In this document: positions 43,874 to 52,566 of the stretch, piece after piece | How the letters are laid out: the number at the start of each line of letters is the position of its first letter | How positions within the stretch are numbered: position 1 is the stretch's first letter | Assembly (NCBI GenBank): GCA_012719135.1 | Contig: JAAYAW010000077.1 | Location: forward strand, 1 to 64,000 | DNA length: 64,000 bases | Reading direction: 5' to 3' | Source of the DNA: Chloroflexota bacterium | GTDB taxonomy: Bacteria > Chloroflexota > Anaerolineae > UBA1429 | The notes under the pieces: model-generated | What the model was told of the DNA's origin: nothing | The model's input: the letters and a program-made list of their open reading frames with translations, nothing else | Database searches by the model: none | Translations under genes and position numbers: made by a program

Positions 43874-45250
43874 TCAGCTCTCGCTCGGGGAGATCCACGT
43901 TCGGAAACGCTGCCACAGCGTCTGCCGGAGGGCGGCATCAATGTGGAAGGTGAGCAGGCTGCCATGAGGCTCGCCCCTGCTGTCATAGTCGATTCTGACA
44001 TAGGTGAGGCGCCTGAGGCTCATGTACCGGTCCGGGTTCCGGAACAAGTCCTGCCAATCGCCATGGGAGGCCTCCGCCATGTCACGACTCCAGGTCCAGG
44101 AGCCCGCGTTCAGGTACTGAGCGCCTCCGCCAAGGTCGAGCGAACAGGGCTCGTGCACATGGCCGAACACGATCACCCTGGCACCCTCGTGGATGCGCTT
44201 CATCTCCGCAACCTGGCAGAGCCGGTCCCGTTGCGCCAGTTGCTCGTCCTGTCCCCGCGGGATCACCGCATGGCCGTAAGCGCCCAACCGCCCGAGAGAC
44301 CCGCCTGAGCGTGGCACCGCGTACAGATCCAGCGCCATATCCACCTGATTGTAGAACAGGCTGCGCTCTTTCAGGCTCGTGGCGACGGCAGCCATGTGCC
44401 GCCCATCGTCGAGGGCGTGCTGGAGTTCTTCGTGTGCCTGCAGAGACTCATGGATCGCCCACCCCACCGGCAAGCTACCCCAGATCAGCGACGGAACGAG
44501 GCGCACCAGGCTGATGAGAGCCCGCATGGCGCACGCATAGTCCAGCGCAAAGAGGTACCAGATCAGCGCGGTGAGCGGCTTGATTCCATCAAGCCAGCTG
44601 TGCTGGTGCTCCATCTGGTTATAGAACTGACAGACAAAGCGCGAACCCACAGGCAAGTACAACGCGGTCGCATCCCGAGGATCGTGCGGTTGCTCGAAAT
44701 CAGGCCAACGGTTCAGCCACTCGAGATACTGGTTGCCGTGCTCTATGTAGAGGCCTTCGCGAGAAAGGCAGCGCTCCTCAAAGACAACACGTTCTTCATC
44801 TCCGCCGGCACCCAATGCGGCGCGTATCAGAGTCTGTACCTGCCGCCAATGCAGATTGACATCATGGTTGCCCTTGATGAAACAGATGCAACAGAGCGGG
44901 TTGTCCAGCAGTTGGCGGAGAGCGCGGAAGAACTGAGGGTGGCCTTGAATGATCAGGTCCATCTTCCTTCGCGAACTGGCCTCATCTGTCGGCTCATACC
45001 GTGCTGCCGGATATGCCCTTGCCGGCTCAAAGGCTTCTCGGGCATCCAGCGCAGGCACCTGCAGAAACTCAAAGGTGTCGCCGGCAAACACGAGCTCCAT
45101 CGAGCTGCCAGACTGCTCGCTCTCGCTTGAGAGATGGCTCAGGAGAGTCGCAAAGGCATCGTCTTGATCAAAGTCCTCCAGACGATTTCCGTCATGAGCA
45201 TAGCCAGCTCCGAGATGCAAGTCGCTGACCACGATTTTGAACTTGGACAC
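43874..45250 (-). CDS. calcineurin-like metallophosphoesterase
   Basis: The protein has 458 residues; GTG 45250 follows GGGAGG. The five metal-binding motifs are present: SDLHLG, FAGDTFEF, KGNHDVNLH, and near the C-terminus YGH and VFGHVHEP. Between them is an insertion with hydrophobic stretches (about 235-290), which may associate with the membrane or form a lid. The family hydrolyses phosphoesters, including lipid-linked and nucleotide substrates. The gene is divergent from DUF6391/holA and has no operon partner. Confidence 0.83.
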   Translation of the reverse strand: MSKFKIVVSDLHLGAGYAHDGNRLEDFDQDDAFATLLSHLSSESEQSGSSMELVFAGDTFEFLQVPALDAREAFEPARAYPAARYEPTDEASSRRKMDLIIQGHPQFFRALRQLLDNPLCCICFIKGNHDVNLHWRQVQTLIRAALGAGGDEERVVFEERCLSREGLYIEHGNQYLEWLNRWPDFEQPHDPRDATALYLPVGSRFVCQFYNQMEHQHSWLDGIKPLTALIWYLFALDYACAMRALISLVRLVPSLIWGSLPVGWAIHESLQAHEELQHALDDGRHMAAVATSLKERSLFYNQVDMALDLYAVPRSGGSLGRLGAYGHAVIPRGQDEQLAQRDRLCQVAEMKRIHEGARVIVFGHVHEPCSLDLGGGAQYLNAGSWTWSRDMAEASHGDWQDLFRNPDRYMSLRRLTYVRIDYDSRGEPHGSLLTFHIDAALRQTLWQRFRTWISPSES

Positions 45251-45287
45251 TCTACCTCCCGCACAAGGGGGATAGCGGACTTCTCGT

Positions 45288-45298
45288 TGTGGTATACT
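45288..45298 (+). promoter_or_regulatory. extended -10 promoter element TGTGGTATACT
   Basis: TG-n-TATACT at 45291-45298 without a clear -35, about 80 bases before the ATG at 45377. The same 11-mer occurs at 32625-32635. Confidence 0.4.
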
Positions 45299-45376
45299 GG
45301 CCACACCGGACGAACCCGAGGATGCACCCACCGTCCCATTCTATCCACCGGCTGCACCTGTGTCGAGGAGCCCCAC

Positions 45377-45868
45377 ATGGCCACCGTGTTGCAGCGAATT
45401 CGCAGAAACCATGCTATCGAACACGCCGCCCTGCATATGCTGGCAGCCACCATGGCGCGGCCACGGCTTGCCGCACGTTCCGATTGGGCCGGAGTGACGT
45501 TCTATGGCAGAGCCGATCCTGCCCTCCTAAGCCAGGGGCTCGAACGGGCGTTGGACGCTCTCCGGAATGGTCAGCGGCACTTGGCCGTTCACCCCCGCTG
45601 CGGCTCGGGCCTATCGGTCGCGTCACTGCTGGCTTTCCTGCCCATGTGGGCTACGCTCCGCAGCATCGGACCACGACACCGCATCCTGGGCACGGTCATT
45701 GCGTTCGTCTCCATGATCAGCGGCCTAATACTGGCCGACCCCGTGGGGAAGGCGACCCAGGCGCACCTGTTGACAGAACCCCTGGTATCCGATGCGCACA
45801 TCGTCTCCATCCGATCGACCCATCAAGGCCCACTTGCCGTAAGCCGCGTCACGATCGCACATCGCTGA
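45377..45868 (+). CDS. DUF6391-like membrane protein
   Basis: The protein has 163 residues; GAGGAG lies six bases before ATG 45377. The N-terminal RRNHAIEHAALHML resembles the start of DUF6391 proteins of cyanobacteria and Chloroflexota. Two hydrophobic segments (about 78-95 and 103-120) suggest membrane insertion. The function is unknown. The holA start codon follows its stop by two bases, so it is co-transcribed with a replication gene, though a functional link is not implied. Confidence 0.65.
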   Translation: MATVLQRIRRNHAIEHAALHMLAATMARPRLAARSDWAGVTFYGRADPALLSQGLERALDALRNGQRHLAVHPRCGSGLSVASLLAFLPMWATLRSIGPRHRILGTVIAFVSMISGLILADPVGKATQAHLLTEPLVSDAHIVSIRSTHQGPLAVSRVTIAHR

Positions 45869-45870
45869 GC

Positions 45871-46929
45871 ATGTTCTACATTTTCCACGGAGAAGACGAT
45901 TTCACACGAGGAGAAGAGCTGGCCCGCCTCAGAGCCCGCGTGATGGAGGACGGCGCCGGCGAACTGAACATCTCGGCCTTCGACGGTCGCACGCTCTCCG
46001 TCATGGAGCTGATCAACGCCTCAAGCACGCTGCCCTTCTTCTCCGAGCGCAGACTGATTGTCGTCACGGACATGCTGCAGCAGTTCGAGAAGCGCTCATC
46101 TGGGCACGCGGCAGAGGAGGCCGAGCGCTTGATCCAGTACCTCCCCACTGTACCAGAGACAACCCGGCTCGTCTTTGATGAGTCCGTCACGCTCGCGACG
46201 AATCGTGGCATACTCCGTAAAGCGCAGGCACTCCCGAATGGCTACATTCGCGCGTTTCCCAGGCTGAACACCAATCGGCGCGAGGATGCCGAACGGCTTC
46301 GGAAATGGATCGCGGCAAGAGGGCGCGCCAAGGGCAAAGGCATTGACCCCTCTGCGGTGGAAAAGCTCATCGAGTACGTTGGGACTGACCTGCGCCAACT
46401 AGATGCTGAGCTGGACAAGCTGGCTGCTCATGCGGGGTATGCGCGAGAGATTCGCAGCGATGATGTCGTGGGCCTGGTGACTGTCAATCCCGAGGCTCGC
46501 ATCTTTGAGATGCTGGACGCCGTAGGCATGCATGCGCGTCAGGCGGCCCTCTCCAGTCTACACTGGTTGCTGGCCTCTGACCCTCGATTCTCGGACGGCC
46601 TCTACCCTCTCACGATGCTGGTGATCCGCTTCGGCGAACTTCTTACCGTGAAGGATCTGCGGGAATCTCAGGGCCTGGCGGATCGCGAGGCCCAAGCCAC
46701 CATGAAGATGCCCGAATGGCGCTACAGGAGATTGCGAGATCAGGCTCGCTTGTTCACTGCCGATGAGCTTGTTCGGCTCATCCAGCAGGCCCGCGACATC
46801 GATTGGGGGATCAAGAGAGGCGCTGTGGAGCCGGTACTCAGCCTCGAGATGCTCATCCTGGACGCTACACGCCCTGCTGCGCGACCTTCCGTTCGTCAGC
46901 GTGAGAGAAACCGCTCCCGGATCCGCTGA
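45871..46929 (+). CDS. holA: DNA polymerase III delta subunit
   Basis: The protein has 352 residues, standard HolA length. YIFHGEDDF at the start, LPFFSERRLIVV, RRLIVVTDM and the C-terminal helical domain (RLRDQARLFTADEL, then LEMLIL) match the clamp-loader delta subunit, which opens the beta clamp. The Walker site is naturally absent in delta. The ATG lies two bases after the upstream stop. The 3' end overlaps the convergent regulator gene by 34 bases. Confidence 0.9.
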   Translation: MFYIFHGEDDFTRGEELARLRARVMEDGAGELNISAFDGRTLSVMELINASSTLPFFSERRLIVVTDMLQQFEKRSSGHAAEEAERLIQYLPTVPETTRLVFDESVTLATNRGILRKAQALPNGYIRAFPRLNTNRREDAERLRKWIAARGRAKGKGIDPSAVEKLIEYVGTDLRQLDAELDKLAAHAGYAREIRSDDVVGLVTVNPEARIFEMLDAVGMHARQAALSSLHWLLASDPRFSDGLYPLTMLVIRFGELLTVKDLRESQGLADREAQATMKMPEWRYRRLRDQARLFTADELVRLIQQARDIDWGIKRGAVEPVLSLEMLILDATRPAARPSVRQRERNRSRIR

Positions 46930-48032
46930 GCGAGCCTCACCTCATCCTCATCCCCGGAGGCCAGGTCCAGATAGAGTTGAAGCGGGTGTGCGACGATACT
47001 GCCGTCGCGGTATCGCCGTGCCTCCCAGAATACGCCCTCATCGTAAGGGCTAAAGACAAAGACCATCGTGCGCCCGCGCGCCGGCGTCAGTCGAAGCCGC
47101 TCCGCCAGCTCGCGTTGTTCACCGGACCAGTACAGGGCCAGATGGGCCACAGAGCCATCAAACGGGAGCAGTCTCTGAGCACCCGACCAGAGGGTGAGTG
47201 CATGCAGGCGTTCAGCGCCCCGCGTCAGGCTACCGAGCTCCTCCTGCAACAAGCCGGGATCTTTGTCCGAGCGCCAGACCTGAAAGAGGCTGCGCCGCAG
47301 ATCGTACTGCTCGGACCAGGCATCCAGAAGAGCCTCACCGTCCATTACGGTGAGCCCTGTTCTCCCCTTTAGCAGCAGCCCCATATCCGCCAGCGTGGAG
47401 GTCACCATGCTCGCAAGGCCGAGGCTAACGTCACAAGCCTGAGCGAGATCGCGCATATGCCACACGGTTCCCGGAGCAAGCAGGAGGCGCCTCACTACCC
47501 GCTCAGATTTGCCCTCGAACGGCGTCAGGATGGGCCGCTTCGGAGCTTCTTCCTGTTGCTCTACACTGATCTCGATGTAGACCCGTTCATCCTGTAGGCC
47601 GATGTTCCCGGCCAAATCGACATAGCCTACTCCCGCCTCACGGCACAGATGCTGAGCCTCCCTGTTGAGCCGCGGAGCGATCAACACGGGCAGCCCGACT
47701 CCCTGGTACTGATCCGCACCAAGAGCAACCTGTGCAAGCATGTGAGACACCTCAGGTATATCACCGGAGGTCAGGACGATGCACAGCATATCCAGCTCCA
47801 CCTCAGGCGTCCCAAAGGCGACCCGCAGGGCAAGCTGAAAGGGATCATGTGAGTGCGCGACAAAGTGCCGGATTCCGCGGAAGCGAAACTGCGGATACAG
47901 GCGCCCAAAACTCTTGAGAAACTCAGACTGGACTTCAGCCTGGCGCAAGCATGCCCTCCCCTTGTTCGGAGAAACCGGTTCGAGAGCGGCGCGCTCTGTC
48001 ACAAAGAGGAGTTGGCGACGCTCCCACCGCAT
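46896..48032 (-). CDS. AbiEi-like winged-helix regulator (orphan)
   Basis: The protein has up to 378 residues. A central segment, LIAPRLNREAQHLCREAGVGYVDLAGN given here as GVGYVDLAGN (about 135-145), and a winged helix (about 185-245, MRDLAQACDVSLGLASM) resemble AbiEi-type antitoxin or transcription-regulator proteins. No AbiEii nucleotidyltransferase toxin is adjacent, so it is not a toxin-antitoxin pair here. The start is uncertain: ATG 48032 falls inside the rsfS promoter, and a start further in is possible. The 3' end overlaps holA by 34 bases. Confidence 0.6.
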   Translation of the reverse strand: MRWERRQLLFVTERAALEPVSPNKGRACLRQAEVQSEFLKSFGRLYPQFRFRGIRHFVAHSHDPFQLALRVAFGTPEVELDMLCIVLTSGDIPEVSHMLAQVALGADQYQGVGLPVLIAPRLNREAQHLCREAGVGYVDLAGNIGLQDERVYIEISVEQQEEAPKRPILTPFEGKSERVVRRLLLAPGTVWHMRDLAQACDVSLGLASMVTSTLADMGLLLKGRTGLTVMDGEALLDAWSEQYDLRRSLFQVWRSDKDPGLLQEELGSLTRGAERLHALTLWSGAQRLLPFDGSVAHLALYWSGEQRELAERLRLTPARGRTMVFVFSPYDEGVFWEARRYRDGSIVAHPLQLYLDLASGDEDEVRLAQRIRERFLSR

Positions 48033-48040
48033 GATATACT
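48012..48040 (+). promoter_or_regulatory. predicted rsfS promoter
   Basis: TTGGCG (48012-48017) and TATACT (48035-48040) with a 17-bp spacer. It overlaps the first codons of the divergent AbiEi-like ORF, which either starts further downstream or competes with this promoter. Confidence 0.6.
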
Positions 48041-48106
48041 ATACTCAAGTGATCGCTCAACCGTCCGTGCCGCTTACGGCTCTGCTGAATATACCGCACC
48101 AGGAGG

Positions 48107-48460
48107 ATGGCTCTGGAAGCTCTGGAGTTGGCCAGAACGATCGTCGATCTCACCACACAGGTGATGGCGTCCGATGTATTGCTGCTCGATATCTCCGAGT
48201 TGACGATCATAGCCGACTACTTTGTTATCGTTACCGGCGATAGCGATCGGCAGCTCCAGGCCATAGCTGATCACACAGTGGAGCACGTCCGCCAGCAATA
48301 CGATGCCCGTCCTCTCGCCGTAGAGGGCGTTCCCTCCTCAGGGTGGCTTCTGGTTGACTATGGCTCTGTGGTGTTACACGCGTTCTCTCCTGAGCAACGC
48401 GCACACTATCGCCTTGAAGAGCTCTGGTCTGGTGGCAGAACCGTGGTTCGTCTGGTCTGA
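48107..48460 (+). CDS. rsfS: ribosomal silencing factor RsfS
   Basis: The protein has 117 residues. DVLLLDISELTIIADYFVI and RPLAVEG...WLLVDYGSVVLHAF are RsfS/Iojap hallmarks. The protein binds ribosomal protein L14 and blocks subunit joining in starvation. AGGAGG (48101-48106) touches the ATG with no spacer, which is unusually close, so real initiation may use CTG 48113 or TTG 48128. A terminator hairpin follows 17 bases after the stop. Confidence 0.93.
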   Translation: MALEALELARTIVDLTTQVMASDVLLLDISELTIIADYFVIVTGDSDRQLQAIADHTVEHVRQQYDARPLAVEGVPSSGWLLVDYGSVVLHAFSPEQRAHYRLEELWSGGRTVVRLV

Positions 48461-48476
48461 CCTGCTAGACGATGGA

Positions 48477-48501
48477 CGAGCCACCTCCTGTAGGTGGCTC
48501 G
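48477..48501 (+). terminator. rho-independent terminator after rsfS
   Basis: CGAGCCACCT (48477-48486) pairs with AGGTGGCTCG (48492-48501) around CCTGT, a perfect 10-bp stem followed by CTTTG. It sits between the convergent rsfS and ndk genes and may serve both. Confidence 0.7.
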
Positions 48502-48516
48502 CTTTGATCCTGCTCT

Positions 48517-48966
48517 CTAGCGGGTGATCCATCGATCGGTGGATCGCTCCCAATCAACCAGCTCCTCGGGTGCAAAGAAGAGGCTGATCTCCTTCTGCGC
48601 CGTCTCCACCCCGTCTGACCCATGGATCAGGTTACGCTCAATATCAACGCCCAGGTCAGCGCGAATCGTGCCAGGAGCTGCCTCCTGTGGATTCGTGGTG
48701 CCCATTGTGCGTCGCACCAGGGCGATAGCCTCCGGACCCTCCCACACCATCACCACCACAGGAGCCGACGTGATGTAGCGAATCAGGCTGTCAAAGAAAG
48801 GCTTCCCCTCGTGGACGCCGTAATGCCTGTGTGCCAGTTCATCGCTGATCGCCATCAGCTTCATACCGACGAGCTTTAGCCCCCGTCGCTCCAGCCGCGA
48901 CAGAATGTCCCCGATCAACCCGCGCTGCACGCCATCGGGCTTGATGATCACCAGTGTGCGCTCCAT
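48517..48966 (-). CDS. ndk: nucleoside diphosphate kinase
   Basis: The protein has 149 residues, the normal Ndk length. It transfers gamma-phosphate among NTPs through phospho-His115 in [24 protein letters not shown] at the N-terminus and [12 protein letters not shown] are family signatures. GGAGGAGG precedes the ATG. It is the last gene of the long minus-strand run from mreB and lies 67 bases after the TPR gene. Confidence 0.97.
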   Translation of the reverse strand: MERTLVIIKPDGVQRGLIGDILSRLERRGLKLVGMKLMAISDELAHRHYGVHEGKPFFDSLIRYITSAPVVVMVWEGPEAIALVRRTMGTTNPQEAAPGTIRADLGVDIERNLIHGSDGVETAQKEISLFFAPEELVDWERSTDRWITR

Positions 48967-49033
48967 TGATTACTGTCCTCCTCTCCACCATGGTCTGCGT
49001 GACAGAGTCGAATTGCGTCCGGCGGCACGCATC

Positions 49034-49900
49034 CTAGAGGATGCTATCGAGGCGTGGCGGCATGCCTTCCTCGTCACCCTCATCATCATATCCACCGTCG
49101 AGCATATCCGGAAACGTCAGCGCGAGCGTATCGTCCGGACCGCCGAACGGCAAGCGCGCCGCGCGAGGCGGCAACGGAGAGCCCTCGCCGAACAGGCTCT
49201 GCGCGACCTGATTCTGCGGGTCGAGCGTTTGAGCGCGGCGTAGTGCCTGCCGAGCCCACGCATCCACTTCAGTGCCCAGGCCCAACTGTCCGGCAATGAG
49301 CAACGCCTTCAGGCAGTCCGGAAGGCGCTCCAGCAGCACGGAACAGATCGCCTGCGCCGTCGGGATATCTCCGCTTCGATAGCTGGCCACGGCAAGCCCC
49401 ACATTGAGATCGTCCCGTTCGGGCGCCTCGGTCAGCGCAGCCTTCAGCTCAGAGCACGCCTGCGAGAACATCCCAGCGCGCAACATCGTGTTCGCCAACC
49501 CGGCCCTTGAGAGCGACAGAGCTGGCACATACCCGATCATCTCTGCCCGAGACCAAAGCGCGACATGCGTGTCCCGGTCGCCCTCGGCCGCACACTCCCA
49601 TGCACGCTCGAGCCATCCCAGCGCACGCTGACGCTGTCCACGCCCCTCCTGAACGAGAGCCATCCCTAACGCCGCACCGGTGCTCTGCGGGTCCACGCTC
49701 AACACTCTTGCCCAGAGTTCCTCAGCACGCGCAGGCTGCCCTCCGAGCAGCGTCGCCTCCGCAAGGATCCCATAGGCACCGGCACAACGGGGGAAGGCCG
49801 CAAGGATGTGTCGGCACACCTCGGTGGCTTTCGCATGGTCGTCCCTGTCGACAAGCGCCTGCGCGTACTCCAGCTGGGAGCCCAGCATGCGGTCCGGCAT
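49034..49900 (-). CDS. tetratricopeptide-repeat protein
   Basis: The protein has 288 residues from ATG 49900 (AGGGTG upstream). About six TPR-like helical pairs fill residues 8-225, with Ala/Leu spacing such as AYGILAEATLLGGQPARAEELW. The C-terminal 60 residues are Pro-rich, then acidic (DDEGDEE). No signal peptide. It follows gltX by 37 bases inside the shape/division operon, which suggests a scaffold role for envelope or division proteins, but this is context only. Confidence 0.75.
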   Translation of the reverse strand: MPDRMLGSQLEYAQALVDRDDHAKATEVCRHILAAFPRCAGAYGILAEATLLGGQPARAEELWARVLSVDPQSTGAALGMALVQEGRGQRQRALGWLERAWECAAEGDRDTHVALWSRAEMIGYVPALSLSRAGLANTMLRAGMFSQACSELKAALTEAPERDDLNVGLAVASYRSGDIPTAQAICSVLLERLPDCLKALLIAGQLGLGTEVDAWARQALRRAQTLDPQNQVAQSLFGEGSPLPPRAARLPFGGPDDTLALTFPDMLDGGYDDEGDEEGMPPRLDSIL

Positions 49901-49937
49901 CAGTGTCACCCTATGCGACTCCTGCTCAGGGGCACGG

Positions 49938-51419
49938 TCAGCCCTTGGCCAAGCGCTCGATGGCCCCGGCAATCCGTGCCTGCACCCGTTCGCGGCCCAG
50001 GATCTCCATTGATTCAAAGAGCGGCGGCGAAACCGTCCGCCCAGTTATGGCCACTCGAACCGCGCCCAGCATATCCCTGGGCTTCAGGCCGAGGGAATCC
50101 GACAGAGCCCTCATCGTGTCCTCGATGGCACCATGAGAAAACGGCTCCACTTGCCCGACCGCCTCCGAAGTGCGCATCAGGATCGCGAGGGCGCCCTGCT
50201 CATCGCTCTTCTTGGGGATGAGCAGCGAGGCCTCATAATCCAGGCTGTCGGAGAAGGCAAAGCCGAGCATATCGATGCAGTCGCTGAGTGTGCGCATCCG
50301 CTCCTTCACCAGAGGAGCGAACTGCAACACCGTCAGAAAGTCCGCGTCAAGGCCGGCGCCTAACAGGACCTGCTGGATTCGAGTGGCCAGGTCGTTATCG
50401 CCAAGGCCCCGGATGTACACGGCGTTCATGTGATCGAGCTTTTCGTATGAGAACGCGCTGGGAGACCGGCTCACACGATCGAGGTCAAAGAGCTGAACGA
50501 GCTCGTCGCGCGTAAAGTACTCCCGTTCTGCGTCGTACGCCCATCCCACCAGCGCGAGAAAGTTCACCATGGCCTCGGGCAGGTAACCTGCGGCCCGGAA
50601 CTCGTGGATGAACGTGAGGCGTTCTACCTCGCCCGGCCCCCGCACCTTCCGCTTGCTCAGCTTCCCCTTCCCCGAAGGGTCCAGAATCACGGGAAGGTGG
50701 ACCAGCTCGGGCATGGGCCAGCCAAAGGCCTGGTAGAGAAGCACATGAGCCGGCGCGGACGATAGCCACTCATCGCCCCTGAGCACATGAGATATCTCCA
50801 TGAGGTGATCATCCACCACGACAGCCAGGTGGTAGGTCGGGAACCCATCGGACTTGAGCAACACCAGGTCGTCCAGCTCCGTGTTATCGACGGCGATTCT
50901 GCCCCTCAGCCGATCCTCGAAGATGGTCTGCCCCTCTTTGGGCACTGCGAGACGCACCACCGGACGGATGCCGCTCGCTTCGTACTCGGCGACCTGAGCC
51001 TGCGATAGCTCTCGGCAGTGCCCATCATAGCCAGGCTTCCTGCCGGTTGCGCGCTGCTCCTCCCTCATTGCCGCGAGGCGCTCTGGACTGCAGTAGCACC
51101 GGTAGGCTTTGCCCTCCTCAATCAGCCGCTCTGCGTGCTCCTGGTACAGCGGCGCACGATCGCTCTGGAAGTAGGGTCCGTAGCTTCCTCCCACATCGGG
51201 GCCCTCATCCCACTGCAAGCCCAACCATCGCAGACTACCCAGCAGGTCGGGCAGCGCGTCCGGGTGATAACGTCCACGATCGGTATCCTCAATACGCAGG
51301 ATGAACTTGCCACCGTGGTGGCGGGCAAAGAGCCAGTCAAAGAGCGCCGTGCGGGCGCCCCCAAGGTGAAAGAAACCGGTGGGGCTCGGCGCAAACCGAA
51401 CCCGAACGCTCTGTGTCAT
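49938..51419 (-). CDS. gltX: glutamyl-tRNA synthetase
   Basis: The protein has 493 residues from ATG 51419 (GAGG eight bases upstream). Class-I synthetase motifs are PSPTGFFHLGGART (HIGH) and KLSKRK (KMSKS). The Cys-containing insert YRCYCSPERL and the C-terminal anticodon-binding domain are present. It charges tRNA-Glu and, if Gln synthetase is absent, possibly tRNA-Gln as well. It sits in the middle of the shape/division operon, 17 bases after rodA. Confidence 0.96.
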   Translation of the reverse strand: MTQSVRVRFAPSPTGFFHLGGARTALFDWLFARHHGGKFILRIEDTDRGRYHPDALPDLLGSLRWLGLQWDEGPDVGGSYGPYFQSDRAPLYQEHAERLIEEGKAYRCYCSPERLAAMREEQRATGRKPGYDGHCRELSQAQVAEYEASGIRPVVRLAVPKEGQTIFEDRLRGRIAVDNTELDDLVLLKSDGFPTYHLAVVVDDHLMEISHVLRGDEWLSSAPAHVLLYQAFGWPMPELVHLPVILDPSGKGKLSKRKVRGPGEVERLTFIHEFRAAGYLPEAMVNFLALVGWAYDAEREYFTRDELVQLFDLDRVSRSPSAFSYEKLDHMNAVYIRGLGDNDLATRIQQVLLGAGLDADFLTVLQFAPLVKERMRTLSDCIDMLGFAFSDSLDYEASLLIPKKSDEQGALAILMRTSEAVGQVEPFSHGAIEDTMRALSDSLGLKPRDMLGAVRVAITGRTVSPPLFESMEILGRERVQARIAGAIERLAKG

Positions 51420-51436
51420 TACAAGCACCTCACGAG

Positions 51437-52552
51437 CTAAAGTAACGCGTTATCATCCTGGGATATGCGCATCGCAACGCTCTGAACCAGACCCAGGGCG
51501 ATCATGCTGGTGACTAACGAACTGCCTCCATAGCTTACCATAGGCAGAGCCAGTCCGGTAACGGGAAGGAGGTTCACATTGACTCCGATGTTGATCAGTG
51601 TCTGAGAGACAAGGAGAATCGTCACGCCGTAGACGATCAGACGGCCGGGCCCATCCGGCGCACGCTCTGCAATGCGAATCATTCTCAGGAAGAGGAGCGC
51701 GAACAGCAGAATAAGCACCAGAGCACCGACAAAGCCGAACTCCTCACACAGGACAGAAAAGATAAAGTCGGTGTGCCGCACACGCAGGAAGCGGAGCTGG
51801 CTCTGGCTGCCCTGCATGTACCCCTTGCCCCACCAGCCTCCCGATCCGATGCTGATCAGAGCCTGGTTGATGTTGTAGCTGGACCCGAGAGGGTCCTGAT
51901 TCGGGTTTACGAACTCCATCACCCGGCCACGCATATAGTCCTCAAGGCGGAACCATACCACGGGCACCGCGGACGCGGCCAGCGCACCCAGTCCCACCAG
52001 GTGTCGCCAGCGCACACCGGCGACAAACACCATACCGACCCACGCGATCGCCAGGAGCATGACCATACCAAGGTCACTCTGCTGGTACACGAGAACGCCG
52101 GGAACGGCCAGCGCCGCGATCGCCTGAACAAGTGGCAGCGGCGTCTCCAGCCTCCGCTGGGATTCCCCCAGTATCCGGGCGAGCACGACGATAACGAGGA
52201 CCTTGCTCAGTTCGGAAGGCTGGATGCCAAAAACGCCAACCTCCAGCCAGGCGCTTGTGCCAAAGATCGGGCTCGCAATGATCAACGTGATCACGAGCAT
52301 CGCTAGGGCTGCAGCAAACACCCACCTGGCGTGGACGATCAACACCCGATAGTCCACTGCCGCGAGGACCAGATAGCTGACCAGCCCGATCCCAAAGAAC
52401 AACACCTGCCGAAGAACGAGGTTCTCGGTCCAATCAAGCGCACCATCGCCTGCAGGCGCCTGGTAGGCACTGTTTATCATCAGCAGCCCGATGGCCACCA
52501 AGGCGAACATCAATAGAAAGAGGATCCAGTCAAACCGGCGCCACACATACAT
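51437..52552 (-). CDS. rodA: RodA/FtsW/SpoVE peptidoglycan glycosyltransferase
   Basis: The protein has 371 residues with about ten membrane helices. SEDS signatures include FGIQPSELSKVL, VYQQSDLGMVM, WWGKGYMQGSQSQLRFL, HTDFIFSVLCEEFGF and GLALPMVSYGGSS. SEDS proteins polymerise lipid II glycan and pair with a class-B PBP, here mrdA in the same operon. It supports elongation and rod shape. It starts 14 bases after minD. Confidence 0.95.
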   Translation of the reverse strand: MYVWRRFDWILFLLMFALVAIGLLMINSAYQAPAGDGALDWTENLVLRQVLFFGIGLVSYLVLAAVDYRVLIVHARWVFAAALAMLVITLIIASPIFGTSAWLEVGVFGIQPSELSKVLVIVVLARILGESQRRLETPLPLVQAIAALAVPGVLVYQQSDLGMVMLLAIAWVGMVFVAGVRWRHLVGLGALAASAVPVVWFRLEDYMRGRVMEFVNPNQDPLGSSYNINQALISIGSGGWWGKGYMQGSQSQLRFLRVRHTDFIFSVLCEEFGFVGALVLILLFALLFLRMIRIAERAPDGPGRLIVYGVTILLVSQTLINIGVNVNLLPVTGLALPMVSYGGSSLVTSMIALGLVQSVAMRISQDDNALL

Positions 52553-52566
52553 GAGGGGTGAATCCG

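Noticed and set aside
43574-44308. Plus-strand ORF opposite the metallophosphoesterase 3' end
   Set aside because: It crosses the hairpin and the coding region of a clear phosphoesterase on the other strand; no domain or ribosome site.
46896-48460. Reading the AbiEi-like gene as part of a defence or toxin-antitoxin island
   Set aside because: The neighbours are housekeeping genes (holA, rsfS, ndk) and there is no AbiEii toxin, nuclease or mobile-element gene.
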